Assembly (NCBI GenBank): GCA_027306855.1
Contig: DAHUYZ010000004.1
Location: forward strand, 22,265 to 72,905
DNA length: 50,641 bases
Source of the DNA: Solirubrobacterales bacterium
GTDB lineage: Bacteria; Actinomycetota; Thermoleophilia; Solirubrobacterales; Solirubrobacteraceae
Reading direction: 5' to 3'
Both the position numbers and the translations under genes were made by a program. The number at the start of each line of letters is the position of its first letter. Position 1 is the stretch's first letter. Below are positions 41,515 through 49,734 of the stretch, in pieces. The notes under the pieces were generated by a model that worked only from the letters and a program-made list of their open reading frames with translations, made no database searches and was not told the origin of the DNA.

Positions 41515-42408
41515 TCAGCGCTCGGCCGCTACCCCGCCGAGGATCTCGACGGCGATCTGCGCCACTTCGGTTGGAGTGCGCCCGACTCTCACGCCCTTCT
41601 CTTCCAGGGCCTGCGCCTTGGCGGCGGCGGTTCCCGCGCTTCCCGACACGATCGCGCCGGCGTGGCCCATCTGCTTGCCGGCCGGGGCAGTGAAGCCTGC
41701 GATATAGGCGACGACGGGCTTGCTCACCTGCTCGGCGATGTACTCGGCGGCCTCCTCCTCGGCGGAGCCGCCGATCTCGCCGGAGAGCACGATCAGCTCG
41801 GTCTGCTCGTCGGCCTCGAACAGCTCGATGATGTCCACGAACGAAGAGCCCGGCACGGGGTCTCCGCCGATGCCGACGATCGTCGAGCAGCCAAAGCCGG
41901 CCTGAGCGATCTCGTTGCCGATCTGGTACGTGAGCGTCCCCGAGCGCGACACAACCCCGACGTTGCCTTCCTCGAAGAAAGAGGCGGGGATGATGCCGAC
42001 GTTGGCCTTGCCCGGCGAGAGGATGCCCGGGCAGTTGGGTCCGACCAGGCGGGTGTTCGGGTGATCGCGCTTGAGCGTGTTGTATACGCGCAGCTCATCG
42101 TGAGCGGGGATGCCCTCGGTGATCGCGATCACGAGGTCCACCCCTGCCGCGGCCGCTTCCAGGATCGAGTCGGCGGCGAACCTCGGTGGCACGAAGATCA
42201 TCGCCGTGTTCGGCTGAGCCTCGCTTGCGGCCTGCTCCCAGCTGTCGAACACGGGGATACCTTCGACGTCCTGGCCGCCCTTGCCGGGCGTGACGCCACC
42301 GACGACGTTCGTGCCGTAGCGACGGTTGTTGAGCGTATGGAACGAGCCCTCTTTGCCGGTCATCCCGGCCACGCACAGGCGGGTCCTCTCGTCGACCAGG
42401 ACGCTCAT
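41515..42408 (-). CDS. sucD: Succinate-CoA ligase alpha subunit
   Basis: A 297-residue subunit of succinyl-CoA synthetase, which converts succinyl-CoA to succinate with NTP formation in the TCA cycle. The CoA-binding N-terminus ([29 protein letters not shown]), [17 protein letters not shown], and the phosphohistidine loop [17 protein letters not shown] are typical. ATG 42408 overlaps the TGA of sucC (42405-42408), so the subunits are translated in a coupled way. Upstream of the operon's 3' end, 41330-41514 shows nothing I can name. Confidence 0.95.
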   Translation of the reverse strand: MSVLVDERTRLCVAGMTGKEGSFHTLNNRRYGTNVVGGVTPGKGGQDVEGIPVFDSWEQAASEAQPNTAMIFVPPRFAADSILEAAAAGVDLVIAITEGIPAHDELRVYNTLKRDHPNTRLVGPNCPGILSPGKANVGIIPASFFEEGNVGVVSRSGTLTYQIGNEIAQAGFGCSTIVGIGGDPVPGSSFVDIIELFEADEQTELIVLSGEIGGSAEEEAAEYIAEQVSKPVVAYIAGFTAPAGKQMGHAGAIVSGSAGTAAAKAQALEEKGVRVGRTPTEVAQIAVEILGGVAAER

Positions 42409-43574
42409 GCGGCCGCTCCAGCGCTCGCTTGCGCGCCTGCTGCGAGGGCGACGACCTTCTCGGCGGCCTCGTTCATCGTCTTGGCGGGGTGCACGTTCGG
42501 TAAGGCCGCCTGCTCGAGCAGCCTGCGGCCCTCGACATCGTTGGTGCCGTCGAGGCGCACGACGAACGGGACGCTCGGCTTGATCTCCTCGAAGGCCGCG
42601 ATCAGGCCCTTCGCCACCTCGTCGCAACGGGTGATTCCACCGAAGATGTTGAACAGCACGGCTTTGACTTTGTCGTTTGCGAGGATCAACTCGACCGCCT
42701 GCTTGATCTTCGCTGCGTCCGAGCCCCCGCCCGCGTCGAGGAAGTTCGCCGGGCTGCCCCCCGCCTGGGCGACGACGTCGAGCGTCGACATCACGAGCCC
42801 CGCGCCGTTGCCGAGGATGCCAACATCGCCGTCGAGCGCCACATACTGAACGCCCTGCTCCTTGGCCCTTCGCTCGATCGGGTCTTCGTTCTCGCTGTCG
42901 GACAGGCCCTGGTTCTCGGGATGGCGGTAGAGCGCGTTGTTGTCGAGCGACACCTTCGCGTCGAGCGCCTTCACGTCGCGGTCGGGCGTGACGATCAGCG
43001 GGTTGATCTCGGCAAGCGTGGCGTCCTCTGAAAGCCAGACTTCATACAGGGCGAGCAGCGCGTCGGCGACCCCCTCGATTACGTCGGCGTCGGCGCCGCC
43101 GTCGGTCGCGATCTGGACGGCCTCCTCACGCGAGAGCCCATTCAGCGCGTCGACGTGGTGGCGGATCAGCTTCTCCGGGCTGTCCTGAGCGACCTGCTCG
43201 ATCTCGACGCCGCCCTCGACACTGAACATCACCATCGGCTGCTTTGCCTGGCGATCGAGCAGCACCGAGGCGTAGTACTCGGTCGCGATGTCGCTCGCGT
43301 GCTCGATCCACAGCGTCCTGACCGTATGGCCGCGGATGTCCATTCCGAGGATGTTGCTCGCGTGCTCGCGCGCCTCGCCCTCGTTCGCGGCGAGCTTGAC
43401 CCCGCCGGCCTTGCCGCGTCCGCCGATCAAGACCTGGGCCTTGACGACGACCGGGTAGCCGACCTCGTTCGCTGCGGCAACGGCTTCCTCGACGGTCGTG
43501 ACGGCCTTGCCGTCCGACACCTTCAGGCCGTGGCGGCCAAAGAGCTGCTTGCCTTGGTGCTCGAGGAGGTCCAT
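42405..43574 (-). CDS. sucC: Succinate-CoA ligase beta subunit
   Basis: A 389-residue ATP-grasp subunit that holds the nucleotide and succinate sites. MDLLEHQGKQLFGRHG starts the fold. VVKAQVLIGGRGKAGGVK, the DAKVSLDNNALYRHP segment, and the C-terminal GGGSDAAKIKQAVELIL and FNIFGGITRCDEVAKG are diagnostic. The tail is Ala-rich. It is the first gene of the sucCD pair and lies divergent to the HAD dehalogenase gene with 71 bp between starts. Confidence 0.95.
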   Translation of the reverse strand: MDLLEHQGKQLFGRHGLKVSDGKAVTTVEEAVAAANEVGYPVVVKAQVLIGGRGKAGGVKLAANEGEAREHASNILGMDIRGHTVRTLWIEHASDIATEYYASVLLDRQAKQPMVMFSVEGGVEIEQVAQDSPEKLIRHHVDALNGLSREEAVQIATDGGADADVIEGVADALLALYEVWLSEDATLAEINPLIVTPDRDVKALDAKVSLDNNALYRHPENQGLSDSENEDPIERRAKEQGVQYVALDGDVGILGNGAGLVMSTLDVVAQAGGSPANFLDAGGGSDAAKIKQAVELILANDKVKAVLFNIFGGITRCDEVAKGLIAAFEEIKPSVPFVVRLDGTNDVEGRRLLEQAALPNVHPAKTMNEAAEKVVALAAGAQASAGAAA

Positions 43575-43645
43575 ATGCGGGCGCGGACTCTATCGGAGAA
43601 GGCACAACGCGCGGCGGCCCATCCGCGAGGCATAATGCCCGCCCT

Positions 43646-44323
43646 ATGGCGATCCCGAAGAACATCACGTTCGTCACGTTCGACGTCTACGGCACCCTCA
43701 TCGACTGGGAGACCGGGATCTACGAGGCGTTCGCCGCCGAGGCGTCCCGCGACGGCTTCGAGATCGACCGGGGCGTCCTCATCCCGCTCTTCCACGAGAT
43801 ATCCCAGGAGATCGAGGCGGGATCCTACGAGCTCTATGCCGAGGTCCTGCGACGTACCGCGCTGGAGATCGCCAAGCGTCTGGAATGGAAACTCGAACCT
43901 TCGCGCTCGGGCTTCCTGCCGGACTCGGTCCAGCGCTGGAAGCCGTTCAAGGAAACGTCGACCCAGCTCGCCAAGCTCGCCAAGAAGCACAAGCTAGGCC
44001 TGGTCTCCAACATCGACGACAAGCTGCTCGGGCAGACGCGCCGCCACATCCCGATGGACTTCGAGCTGGTCGTCACCGCGCAGCAGGTCCGCTCCTATAA
44101 GCCCGACCCCGCTCACTTCGTCGAGTGCGCGCGGCGGCTCGGCTCAAAGAAGGGCTGGGTCCACGTCGCCGCCAGCCATCACTCGGACGTGACTCCGTGC
44201 GTCAAGCAGCGTATACCCGTCATCTGGGTCAACCGCAACAAGCAGACGCTCGAGTCCTCGCAGCGCAAGCCGACGGAGGAAGTGCCGAACCTGCGCGAGG
44301 CCGCCAAGCTCCTCGGTGTTTAG
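43646..44323 (+). CDS. HAD-family 2-haloacid dehalogenase-like hydrolase
   Basis: A 225-residue HAD hydrolase with motif I VTFDVYGTLIDWE, motif II LVSNIDD, Lys in RSYKPDPAHF and motif IV HVAASHHSDV. The FDVYGTL start and the SYKPxPxxF motif match haloacid dehalogenase type II-like proteins. In most homologues motif II has SNG or SNxD, and true dehalogenase activity is rare among them, so the substrate stays open. ATG 43646 is chosen. It ends 6 bp from the convergent carboxylase gene. Confidence 0.8.
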   Translation: MAIPKNITFVTFDVYGTLIDWETGIYEAFAAEASRDGFEIDRGVLIPLFHEISQEIEAGSYELYAEVLRRTALEIAKRLEWKLEPSRSGFLPDSVQRWKPFKETSTQLAKLAKKHKLGLVSNIDDKLLGQTRRHIPMDFELVVTAQQVRSYKPDPAHFVECARRLGSKKGWVHVAASHHSDVTPCVKQRIPVIWVNRNKQTLESSQRKPTEEVPNLREAAKLLGV

Positions 44324-44329
44324 CGGGGT

Positions 44330-46120
44330 CTAGTCGGCGCTCTTGATCGTCGCGATCGGGGCGCCGGCGGCGATCGGGGCTCCCTCTGAGATCGGAAGCT
44401 CGACGATCGTGCCCGCCTTGTGGGCGGTGATCTCGTTCTCCATCTTCATCGCCTCGATGATGCACAGCAGCTGACCCTCTGTGACCGCGTCGCCCTGTTT
44501 GACGAGCACCTTCCACATGTTGCCCTGCAGCGGCGACTCGAGCGTGTCCGGCCCGCCCGCGCTCTGAGGCTTGCGCTCGGAGCGCTTCGGCGCTCGGCTT
44601 GCGGCGGGGGATGAGCCGTTCAGCGATGCGGACGCGCCGCCTGCGGGGGGCGGCGGGCCGACGACACGGACGTCGAAGCGACGGCCCGATACCTCGACTG
44701 TGTAGCTCTGCTCCACCGTAGGCGTCTCGTCCTCCTCGTCCTTGGCGGGCGGCTTCTCGAACGCGAGCGTCTTCAGCCAAGCCTTGTCCTCGAGCAGGTC
44801 CCTGCAGGTCTCGCCTTTGGCCCACTGATCGGTGGCGAGCAGCGCCTTGTGGAAGGGGATCAGCGTCTTCAGGCCTTCGATCTCGTATTCCTCGAGCGCT
44901 CTCAACATGCGCTTGGTCGCGGCCTCGCGGTCGGAGTCCCACACGATCAGCTTGGCCACCATCGGGTCGTACATCGGCGAGACTTCGCCGCCTGCGCTCA
45001 CGCCGGAGTCCACGCGCACCCCCGGGCCTTTGGGCTCGGAGTAGGCGCCGATCTTGCCTGGAGCGGGGGCGAAGTTCTTGGAGGCGTCCTCGGCGTTGAT
45101 CCTGCACTCGATCGCGTGCCCCCGCAGGTGGATGTCCGCCTGGCTGACGCTGAGCTGCTCGCCGGCTGCGGCCTTGATGCCCTCCTTGACGATGTCGATC
45201 CCGGTCGTCATCTCGGTCACGCAGTGCTCGACCTGGACGCGGGTGTTCATCTCTAAGAAGAAGTACTCGCCGTCCTGTAGCAGCCCCTCGATCGTGCCGG
45301 CGCCCACGTAGTTGACGGCCCGTGCGGCCTCTACGCCGATCTTGCCGATCTTGGCGCGCAGCGTCTCGTCCACGATCCACTCGGGTGCGGGCGACTCCTC
45401 GATCACCTTCTGGTGGCGGCGCTGGATCGAGCAGTCGCGCTCGCCCAGGTGGATCACGTTGCCGTGCCTGTCGGCCAGGACCTGGACCTCGACGTGTCTG
45501 GGGTCAGGCAGGTAGCGCTCCAGATAGACGGTCGGGTCGGAGAAGAACTTCTCGCCCTCCCTGCTCGCGCCCTCGAAGGCGCTTTGCAGCTCATCAGCGG
45601 TGAGGGCCACCCTGAAGCCCTTGCCGCCTCCGCCGCCGGCCGCCTTGACAGCGACCGGGAAGCCGATCTGCTCGGTGGCGATCGTCATCGCGTCCTCGAC
45701 GCTCTCCACGGGCTCGGTCGTGCCGGGGACGATCGGGACGCCCGCGGCCTTCATCAGCTCGCGCGCTCTGGTCTTCGACCCCATCGCTTCGATCGCGCTC
45801 GCGGGAGGGCCGATGAAGACGATTCCAGCGTCCCCGCACGCCTGCGCGAAGGGGGCGTTCTCGGCGAGGAAGCCGTATCCGGGATGGATCGCCTGCGCGC
45901 CGGAGCGCCTTGCGACGTCAAGGATCTTCTCGATGTTCAGGTAGTTCTCTGCTGCGGGGCCCTCGCCGAGGTTGTAGGCCTCCTGCGCGCACGTCGGGTG
46001 CAGCGCGTCGCGGTCGAGCTCGGAGTAGACCGCCACGGAGGCGATGCCCATCTCCTGGAGAGCGCGCGCGATGCGGATGGCGATCTCGCCGCGGTTTGCG
46101 ATCAGAACCTTGCTGAACAT
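44330..46120 (-). CDS. accA3: Acyl-CoA carboxylase alpha chain (biotin carboxylase + BCCP)
   Basis: A 596-residue AccA3-type subunit that carboxylates biotin with ATP and bicarbonate for acetyl- or propionyl-CoA carboxylases. Residues 1-450 are the biotin carboxylase: LIANRGEIAIRIARAL, GYGFLAENAPFAQ, KAAGGGGGKGFRV and EMNTRVQVEHCVTE. A variable linker follows, then the biotinyl domain with the lysine in EAMKMENEI near residue 560. Length and order match mycobacterial AccA3. The carboxyltransferase (AccD) is not in the window. ATG 46120 is chosen. A MarR gene lies 25 bp upstream on the same strand and might be co-transcribed. Confidence 0.92.
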   Translation of the reverse strand: MFSKVLIANRGEIAIRIARALQEMGIASVAVYSELDRDALHPTCAQEAYNLGEGPAAENYLNIEKILDVARRSGAQAIHPGYGFLAENAPFAQACGDAGIVFIGPPASAIEAMGSKTRARELMKAAGVPIVPGTTEPVESVEDAMTIATEQIGFPVAVKAAGGGGGKGFRVALTADELQSAFEGASREGEKFFSDPTVYLERYLPDPRHVEVQVLADRHGNVIHLGERDCSIQRRHQKVIEESPAPEWIVDETLRAKIGKIGVEAARAVNYVGAGTIEGLLQDGEYFFLEMNTRVQVEHCVTEMTTGIDIVKEGIKAAAGEQLSVSQADIHLRGHAIECRINAEDASKNFAPAPGKIGAYSEPKGPGVRVDSGVSAGGEVSPMYDPMVAKLIVWDSDREAATKRMLRALEEYEIEGLKTLIPFHKALLATDQWAKGETCRDLLEDKAWLKTLAFEKPPAKDEEDETPTVEQSYTVEVSGRRFDVRVVGPPPPAGGASASLNGSSPAASRAPKRSERKPQSAGGPDTLESPLQGNMWKVLVKQGDAVTEGQLLCIIEAMKMENEITAHKAGTIVELPISEGAPIAAGAPIATIKSAD

Positions 46121-46145
46121 CGGCGGGGGAGCTTAATCGATCAAC

Positions 46146-46685
46146 TCAGTCGCTGTGCGCGGCATGGATGCCGGGCCCGACGCCGAGTTGGGCTCCCACT
46201 CGTCGCAGCATGGCCAGCAGGGACAGGAGCTCCGCTTGGGATAGGCCGGAGCACAGCTCTGCCTCCAGCTCGCCTGCCAGCCTGAAGGCTTCTGCCAGCA
46301 GCTTGCGGCCCTCGTCTGTGAGATGGAGCGCTCGGGCGCGGCGGTCTTCGGGGTTCGCGCGGCGTTCGATCAGGCGGCGCTCTTCGAGCGCGTCGACGAA
46401 CGCCACCATCCGGCTCGGAGGGATCTGCAGCTGTTCGCCGATCGCCTGCTGGGAGGCCCCCTGCCGGGATGCGATCGTGCGCAGCAGCGCGAACTCGCGC
46501 GGCTCCAGGCCGAGCGGTGCGAGCGTCGCCTGAAAGCGCCGCGAGACGGCGTAGCCGAGGCTCGAGAGCGTGAATCCGACGGACACTGCCGGCGTGTGCG
46601 CCGCCCTGGATGTCGATGAGCTCGGCCCGGCGGCGCCGTCTACACGGGCGGCGGATGAGACGCGAGAGGAGGCGTCGTTCGTCAT
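46146..46685 (-). CDS. MarR-family transcriptional regulator
   Basis: A 179-residue winged-helix regulator. A low-complexity N-terminal 40 residues lead to the MarR fold: LGLEPREFALLRTIASRQGA, recognition helix QAIGEQLQIPPSRMVAFVDA and the wing LIERRANPEDRRARALHLT, then the C-terminal dimer helices. It is divergent from an MMPL transporter gene across 111 bp containing two palindromes, so it probably represses the transporter and itself, responding to a small lipophilic ligand. That is inferred from layout. Confidence 0.88.
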   Translation of the reverse strand: MTNDASSRVSSAARVDGAAGPSSSTSRAAHTPAVSVGFTLSSLGYAVSRRFQATLAPLGLEPREFALLRTIASRQGASQQAIGEQLQIPPSRMVAFVDALEERRLIERRANPEDRRARALHLTDEGRKLLAEAFRLAGELEAELCSGLSQAELLSLLAMLRRVGAQLGVGPGIHAAHSD

Positions 46686-46699
46686 GCCACAAACAACTA

Positions 46700-46725
46700 T
46701 ATAGCCCTAAATGATTTATGCTATA
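46700..46725. promoter_or_regulatory. Nested palindrome, candidate MarR operator
   Basis: TAAAT-G-ATTTA (46708-46718) is flanked by TATAGC (46700-46705) and GCTATA (46720-46725), giving a near-perfect 26-bp dyad in an AT-rich spot of an otherwise GC-rich window. It starts 15 bp upstream of the marR ATG and includes -10-like sequences for both strands, which is a usual place for a MarR dimer. Confidence 0.55.
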
Positions 46726-46730
46726 AACCG

Positions 46731-46742
46731 TTCCGTTCGGAA
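46731..46742. promoter_or_regulatory. Second palindrome TTCCG-TT-CGGAA
   Basis: A 5-bp inverted repeat around TT lies 54 bp before the MMPL start codon and 6 bp from the larger palindrome. It could be a second regulator-binding site or a small 5'-UTR hairpin of the transporter mRNA. Confidence 0.35.
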
Positions 46743-46796
46743 TGATCGCCTCGTCGTAGGGACGGCGGCGCGGGCCAAGCCACAAGGAGGCAACCG

Positions 46797-48986
46797 ATGT
46801 TTGAGACCGGCAGCCAACCCACGTCCGATCGACTTGCACCGATACCGGCCGGCATGATCTCGCGGCTCGCGCGCTGCGTCCTCGCGCACAGACGGGTCGT
46901 GATCGCCGCCTGGGTCCTCGCCTTCGTCGTCGGAGGCATGGGCGCGAGCAGCGTGTCCAAACGGCTGTCGTTCAACTTCGCGCTGCCGGGGCAGCCGGGC
47001 TACGAAACGGCGAAGCGGATCGCGCGCACGTACGGCAACGGCGGCGAAAGCCCGTCGTCGGTGCTCGTCGTGACGGCCCCGGCGGGCCGGACGATCTCCT
47101 CCGAGCAGGCGCAGGTCGCGGCCGCCTTCGACAGCGCCCGCGCGAGCGTCCCGCGCGTGCGGATCGTCGACTATGGCGCCACGCACGATCCGCGCTTCCT
47201 GACCAGGGACGGACGCTCGACCTACGCGATCGTGTTCACGCCGGTCGAGAAGACGTTCGGGGCGCCGAAGGCGCCCCAGCAGGCGCAGAAGGCGGTCGCC
47301 TCTGCCCTGCCCGGCTCGCAGGTCCAGCTCACCGGTCTCTCCCAGCTCGCCAACGGCGGCTCCGAAAAAGGCCCGGGCGTGTTCGTCGAGACGCTGATCG
47401 GCGGGGCGGGGGCGCTGGTGGTGCTCGCGTTCGTGTTCGCCTCGCTGCTGGCGCTCCTGCCGATGCTGATTGCGGCGGTGTCGATCCTCACGACCCTGCT
47501 CGTCGTCCTTGCCTTGACGTACGTGGCCGAAGTGTCGTTCGTCGTGCAGTTCCTCGTCTCGCTGGTCGGTCTCGGCGTGGCGATCGACTACTCGCTTTTG
47601 ATCGTCACGCGCTGGCGCGAGGAGCGCGATCACGGGCGCGAGAGTTCCGAGGCGGTGGTCGCTGCGATGGCGACCGCGGGTCGCGCAGTGCTCCTGTCCG
47701 GCCTGACCGTCGCGATCGGCCTGCTCGCTTTGATCGTGCTGCCGGTGCCGGGCCTGCGCAGCGTCGGCTACGGCGGCATGCTGATCCCGGTCATCTCGAC
47801 CGCCGTCGCGTTGACGTTGTTGCCGGCGCTGCTCGGCGGCATCGGCCCGCGCGTGGACTGGCCGAAGCTGCGCCACGAGGCTCAGGCGAGCCGGGGCTGG
47901 ACCGCCTGGACGCGGGGCGTCGTGCGCCGGCGCGGGGTGGCGGCCGGGATCGCCGTGGCGGCGCTCGCGCTGTTGATCGTGCCGTTGTTCAACCTCACGA
48001 CGGGGCAGACGAGCGCGAGCGCGCTCGCCAAGAACGGCGCCGCGCGCGAAGCGTACGATCGGCTGACCTCGGGAGGGGTCTCGAGCGGCGTGCTGACGCC
48101 GATGGAAGTGCTTGCCCACTCCGGCGAAGCGCAGGCGGTGCGAGCGCGCCTGGCCGCGGTACCCGGCATCGTTGACGTCGCCGTGTCGCGCGCGGCCGAC
48201 TCGACGCGCGACGGGACCACCGTCCTGCTCGGCATTCCGGTGGCGCAGACGGACAACTCGAAGTCGCTCGCGCCCGTGCGCGCGGCGCGTACCGCGCTCA
48301 AAGGCGAGCCCGGCGCGATCGGGATCGCCGGCGAGGGGGCGATCGAGCTCGACTACCAGCACGCAGTGTTCGGGACGTTCCCGCTGATGTTCGCGATCGT
48401 CGCGCTGCTGACGATCGCCCTGCTCACGCGGGCGTTCCGCTCGCTCGTGCTGGCGGTCAAGGCGGTCCTGCTCAACCTGATCTCCATGGGCGCCGCATTC
48501 GGGCTGATGACGTGGTTCTGGCAGGAAGGCCACGGGTCGAGCGCCGTGTTCGGGATACCGGCGACAGGCGCCATCGCCTTCTGGATCCCGCTGATGGTGT
48601 TCGCGTTCCTGTTCGGCCTGTCGATGGACTACGAGGTCTTCATCCTCGCGCGCGTGCGCGAGGAGTACGACCGCACGGGCTCCACGGACGGCGCCCTCGT
48701 CGAAGGGCTCGGCCGCACGGGGCGCCTGGTGACGAGCGCCGCGCTGATCCTGTTCCTGGCGTTCGCGTCGCTCGCCTCGGCGCCGAACACCGAAATCAAG
48801 GTGCTCGCCACGGGCCTCGGCTTCGGGATCCTGCTCGACGCGACGCTCATCCGCGCGCTGCTGTTGCCGGCTGTGGTGTCGTTGCTGGGATCGTGGAACT
48901 GGTGGCTGCCGCGCCCGGTCGCCAAGGCCTTGCGGATCCCGCACGGTCGCCCGGCGCAGCAGCCGGCGGTGGAAGGCGCGTCGTAG
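46797..48986 (+). CDS. MMPL-family RND transporter
   Basis: A 729-residue inner-membrane transporter of the MmpL/RND type, exporting lipids or hydrophobic drugs with the proton gradient. The N-terminal helix (VVIAAWVLAFVVGGMG) is followed by a periplasmic loop, then a five-helix block containing VGLGVAIDYSLLIVTRWREE. A second periplasmic loop and second block contain FLFGLSMDYEVFILARVREE. The paired GxxxDYxxxxxxR(W)RE motifs carry the proton-relay Asp-Tyr residues. ATG 46797 has a perfect AAGGAGG. It is divergent from marR, which probably controls it. Confidence 0.92.
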   Translation: MFETGSQPTSDRLAPIPAGMISRLARCVLAHRRVVIAAWVLAFVVGGMGASSVSKRLSFNFALPGQPGYETAKRIARTYGNGGESPSSVLVVTAPAGRTISSEQAQVAAAFDSARASVPRVRIVDYGATHDPRFLTRDGRSTYAIVFTPVEKTFGAPKAPQQAQKAVASALPGSQVQLTGLSQLANGGSEKGPGVFVETLIGGAGALVVLAFVFASLLALLPMLIAAVSILTTLLVVLALTYVAEVSFVVQFLVSLVGLGVAIDYSLLIVTRWREERDHGRESSEAVVAAMATAGRAVLLSGLTVAIGLLALIVLPVPGLRSVGYGGMLIPVISTAVALTLLPALLGGIGPRVDWPKLRHEAQASRGWTAWTRGVVRRRGVAAGIAVAALALLIVPLFNLTTGQTSASALAKNGAAREAYDRLTSGGVSSGVLTPMEVLAHSGEAQAVRARLAAVPGIVDVAVSRAADSTRDGTTVLLGIPVAQTDNSKSLAPVRAARTALKGEPGAIGIAGEGAIELDYQHAVFGTFPLMFAIVALLTIALLTRAFRSLVLAVKAVLLNLISMGAAFGLMTWFWQEGHGSSAVFGIPATGAIAFWIPLMVFAFLFGLSMDYEVFILARVREEYDRTGSTDGALVEGLGRTGRLVTSAALILFLAFASLASAPNTEIKVLATGLGFGILLDATLIRALLLPAVVSLLGSWNWWLPRPVAKALRIPHGRPAQQPAVEGAS

Positions 48987-49068
48987 GTTGGCTCTGAGGC
49001 GCGCCGCCGCAGCATGCTCGCGACTTCTTAGCTGCTCGGGTAGGCTGGGTACGAATGCATTGACATCG

Positions 49069-49078
49069 ATACTGGTAT
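49069..49078 (+). promoter_or_regulatory. Inverted repeat at the vapB start, candidate autoregulatory site
   Basis: ATAC-TG-GTAT, extended imperfectly to ATCGATAC and GTATGATC, overlaps a -10-like TATGAT (49076-49081) and the first possible vapB ATG. TTGACA lies at 49060-49065, but too close to be its -35. AbrB-like antitoxins usually bind such repeats to repress their own operon. Confidence 0.35.
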
Positions 49079-49340
49079 GATCGTTGGCATGCGCGCTACC
49101 ATCGATCGTGCCGGACGGATTGTCGTGCCCAAGGCGTTGCGCGAGGATCTTGCCTTCAAACCCAACATGGAGCTCGAGCTGACCGCGGTGGGGGGCCACT
49201 TGGAGGTCGAGCCGGTTCCGGCCGAGATGCGCTTGGAGCGGCGCAATGGGCGGCTTGTGGCCGTAGCCGACGGCGATTTCCCACCGCTAACCCAGGACGA
49301 GATCCGCGCCACGCTGGAACTGGTGCGCGAAAAACGGTGA
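49077..49340 (+). CDS. vapB: AbrB/MazE-type antitoxin (VapB)
   Basis: An 87-residue protein with an N-terminal swapped-hairpin AbrB domain (MRATIDRAGRIVVPKALRE) that binds DNA and a C-terminal tail (LTQDEIRATLELVREKR) that would wrap and inhibit the toxin. The next gene, a PIN-domain toxin, overlaps by GTGA, typical of toxin-antitoxin pairs. Start may be ATG 49077 or ATG 49089; the latter would be nearly leaderless behind TATGAT. Confidence 0.85.
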   Translation: MIVGMRATIDRAGRIVVPKALREDLAFKPNMELELTAVGGHLEVEPVPAEMRLERRNGRLVAVADGDFPPLTQDEIRATLELVREKR

Positions 49341-49732
49341 CGCCGGACAGTAGCGTCGTAATCGCGGGTTTCGCGGAGTGGCATCCCAACTTCGAGCGGG
49401 CCCACGCGGCGCTGCGGAGCGACTTTCCGTTGGGCGCTCACGTGGCGCTCGAGGTCTATTCGGCGCTGACTCGCCTGCGCCCTCCCTTTCGCGTCCCCGC
49501 AGCGCTCGCAGCCGAGTACGTCGCCGGCTTTGCGCCGAAACGTCTGACCCTGCCCGGAGGAGAGCACGATGGCATCGTGGACCGGCTCGCCGAGAGCGGC
49601 GTATCAGGCGGCGCTGTCTACGACGCGCTCGTAGGGCTCACGGCCGCCCACCACAGCCTCACGCTGCTTACGCTCGATCGGCGCGCTGAGAGTACCTACA
49701 AGCGGCTTGGTGTCAGCTACGAAATGCTGTAG
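49337..49732 (+). CDS. vapC: PIN-domain ribonuclease toxin (VapC)
   Basis: A 131-residue PIN-domain protein. The acidic residues that bind metal appear in TPDSSVVI (Asp4), ALEVYSAL (Glu), YDALVGLTAA (Asp) and TLLTLDRRA (Asp). VapC toxins cleave tRNA or rRNA and are held inactive by VapB. GTG 49337 overlaps the antitoxin stop. It ends 2 bp before the convergent cysN gene. Confidence 0.85.
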   Translation: MTPDSSVVIAGFAEWHPNFERAHAALRSDFPLGAHVALEVYSALTRLRPPFRVPAALAAEYVAGFAPKRLTLPGGEHDGIVDRLAESGVSGGAVYDALVGLTAAHHSLTLLTLDRRAESTYKRLGVSYEML

Positions 49733-49734
49733 CG

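Noticed and set aside
49060-49081. TTGACA and TATGAT as a single promoter for vapBC
   Set aside because: The spacer is only 10 bp, far below the 16-18 bp needed.
46716-49199. An 827-codon minus-strand frame
   Set aside because: It is exactly antisense to the MMPL gene, rich in His/Arg/Gln as expected from a reversed membrane-protein frame, with no recognisable domain.
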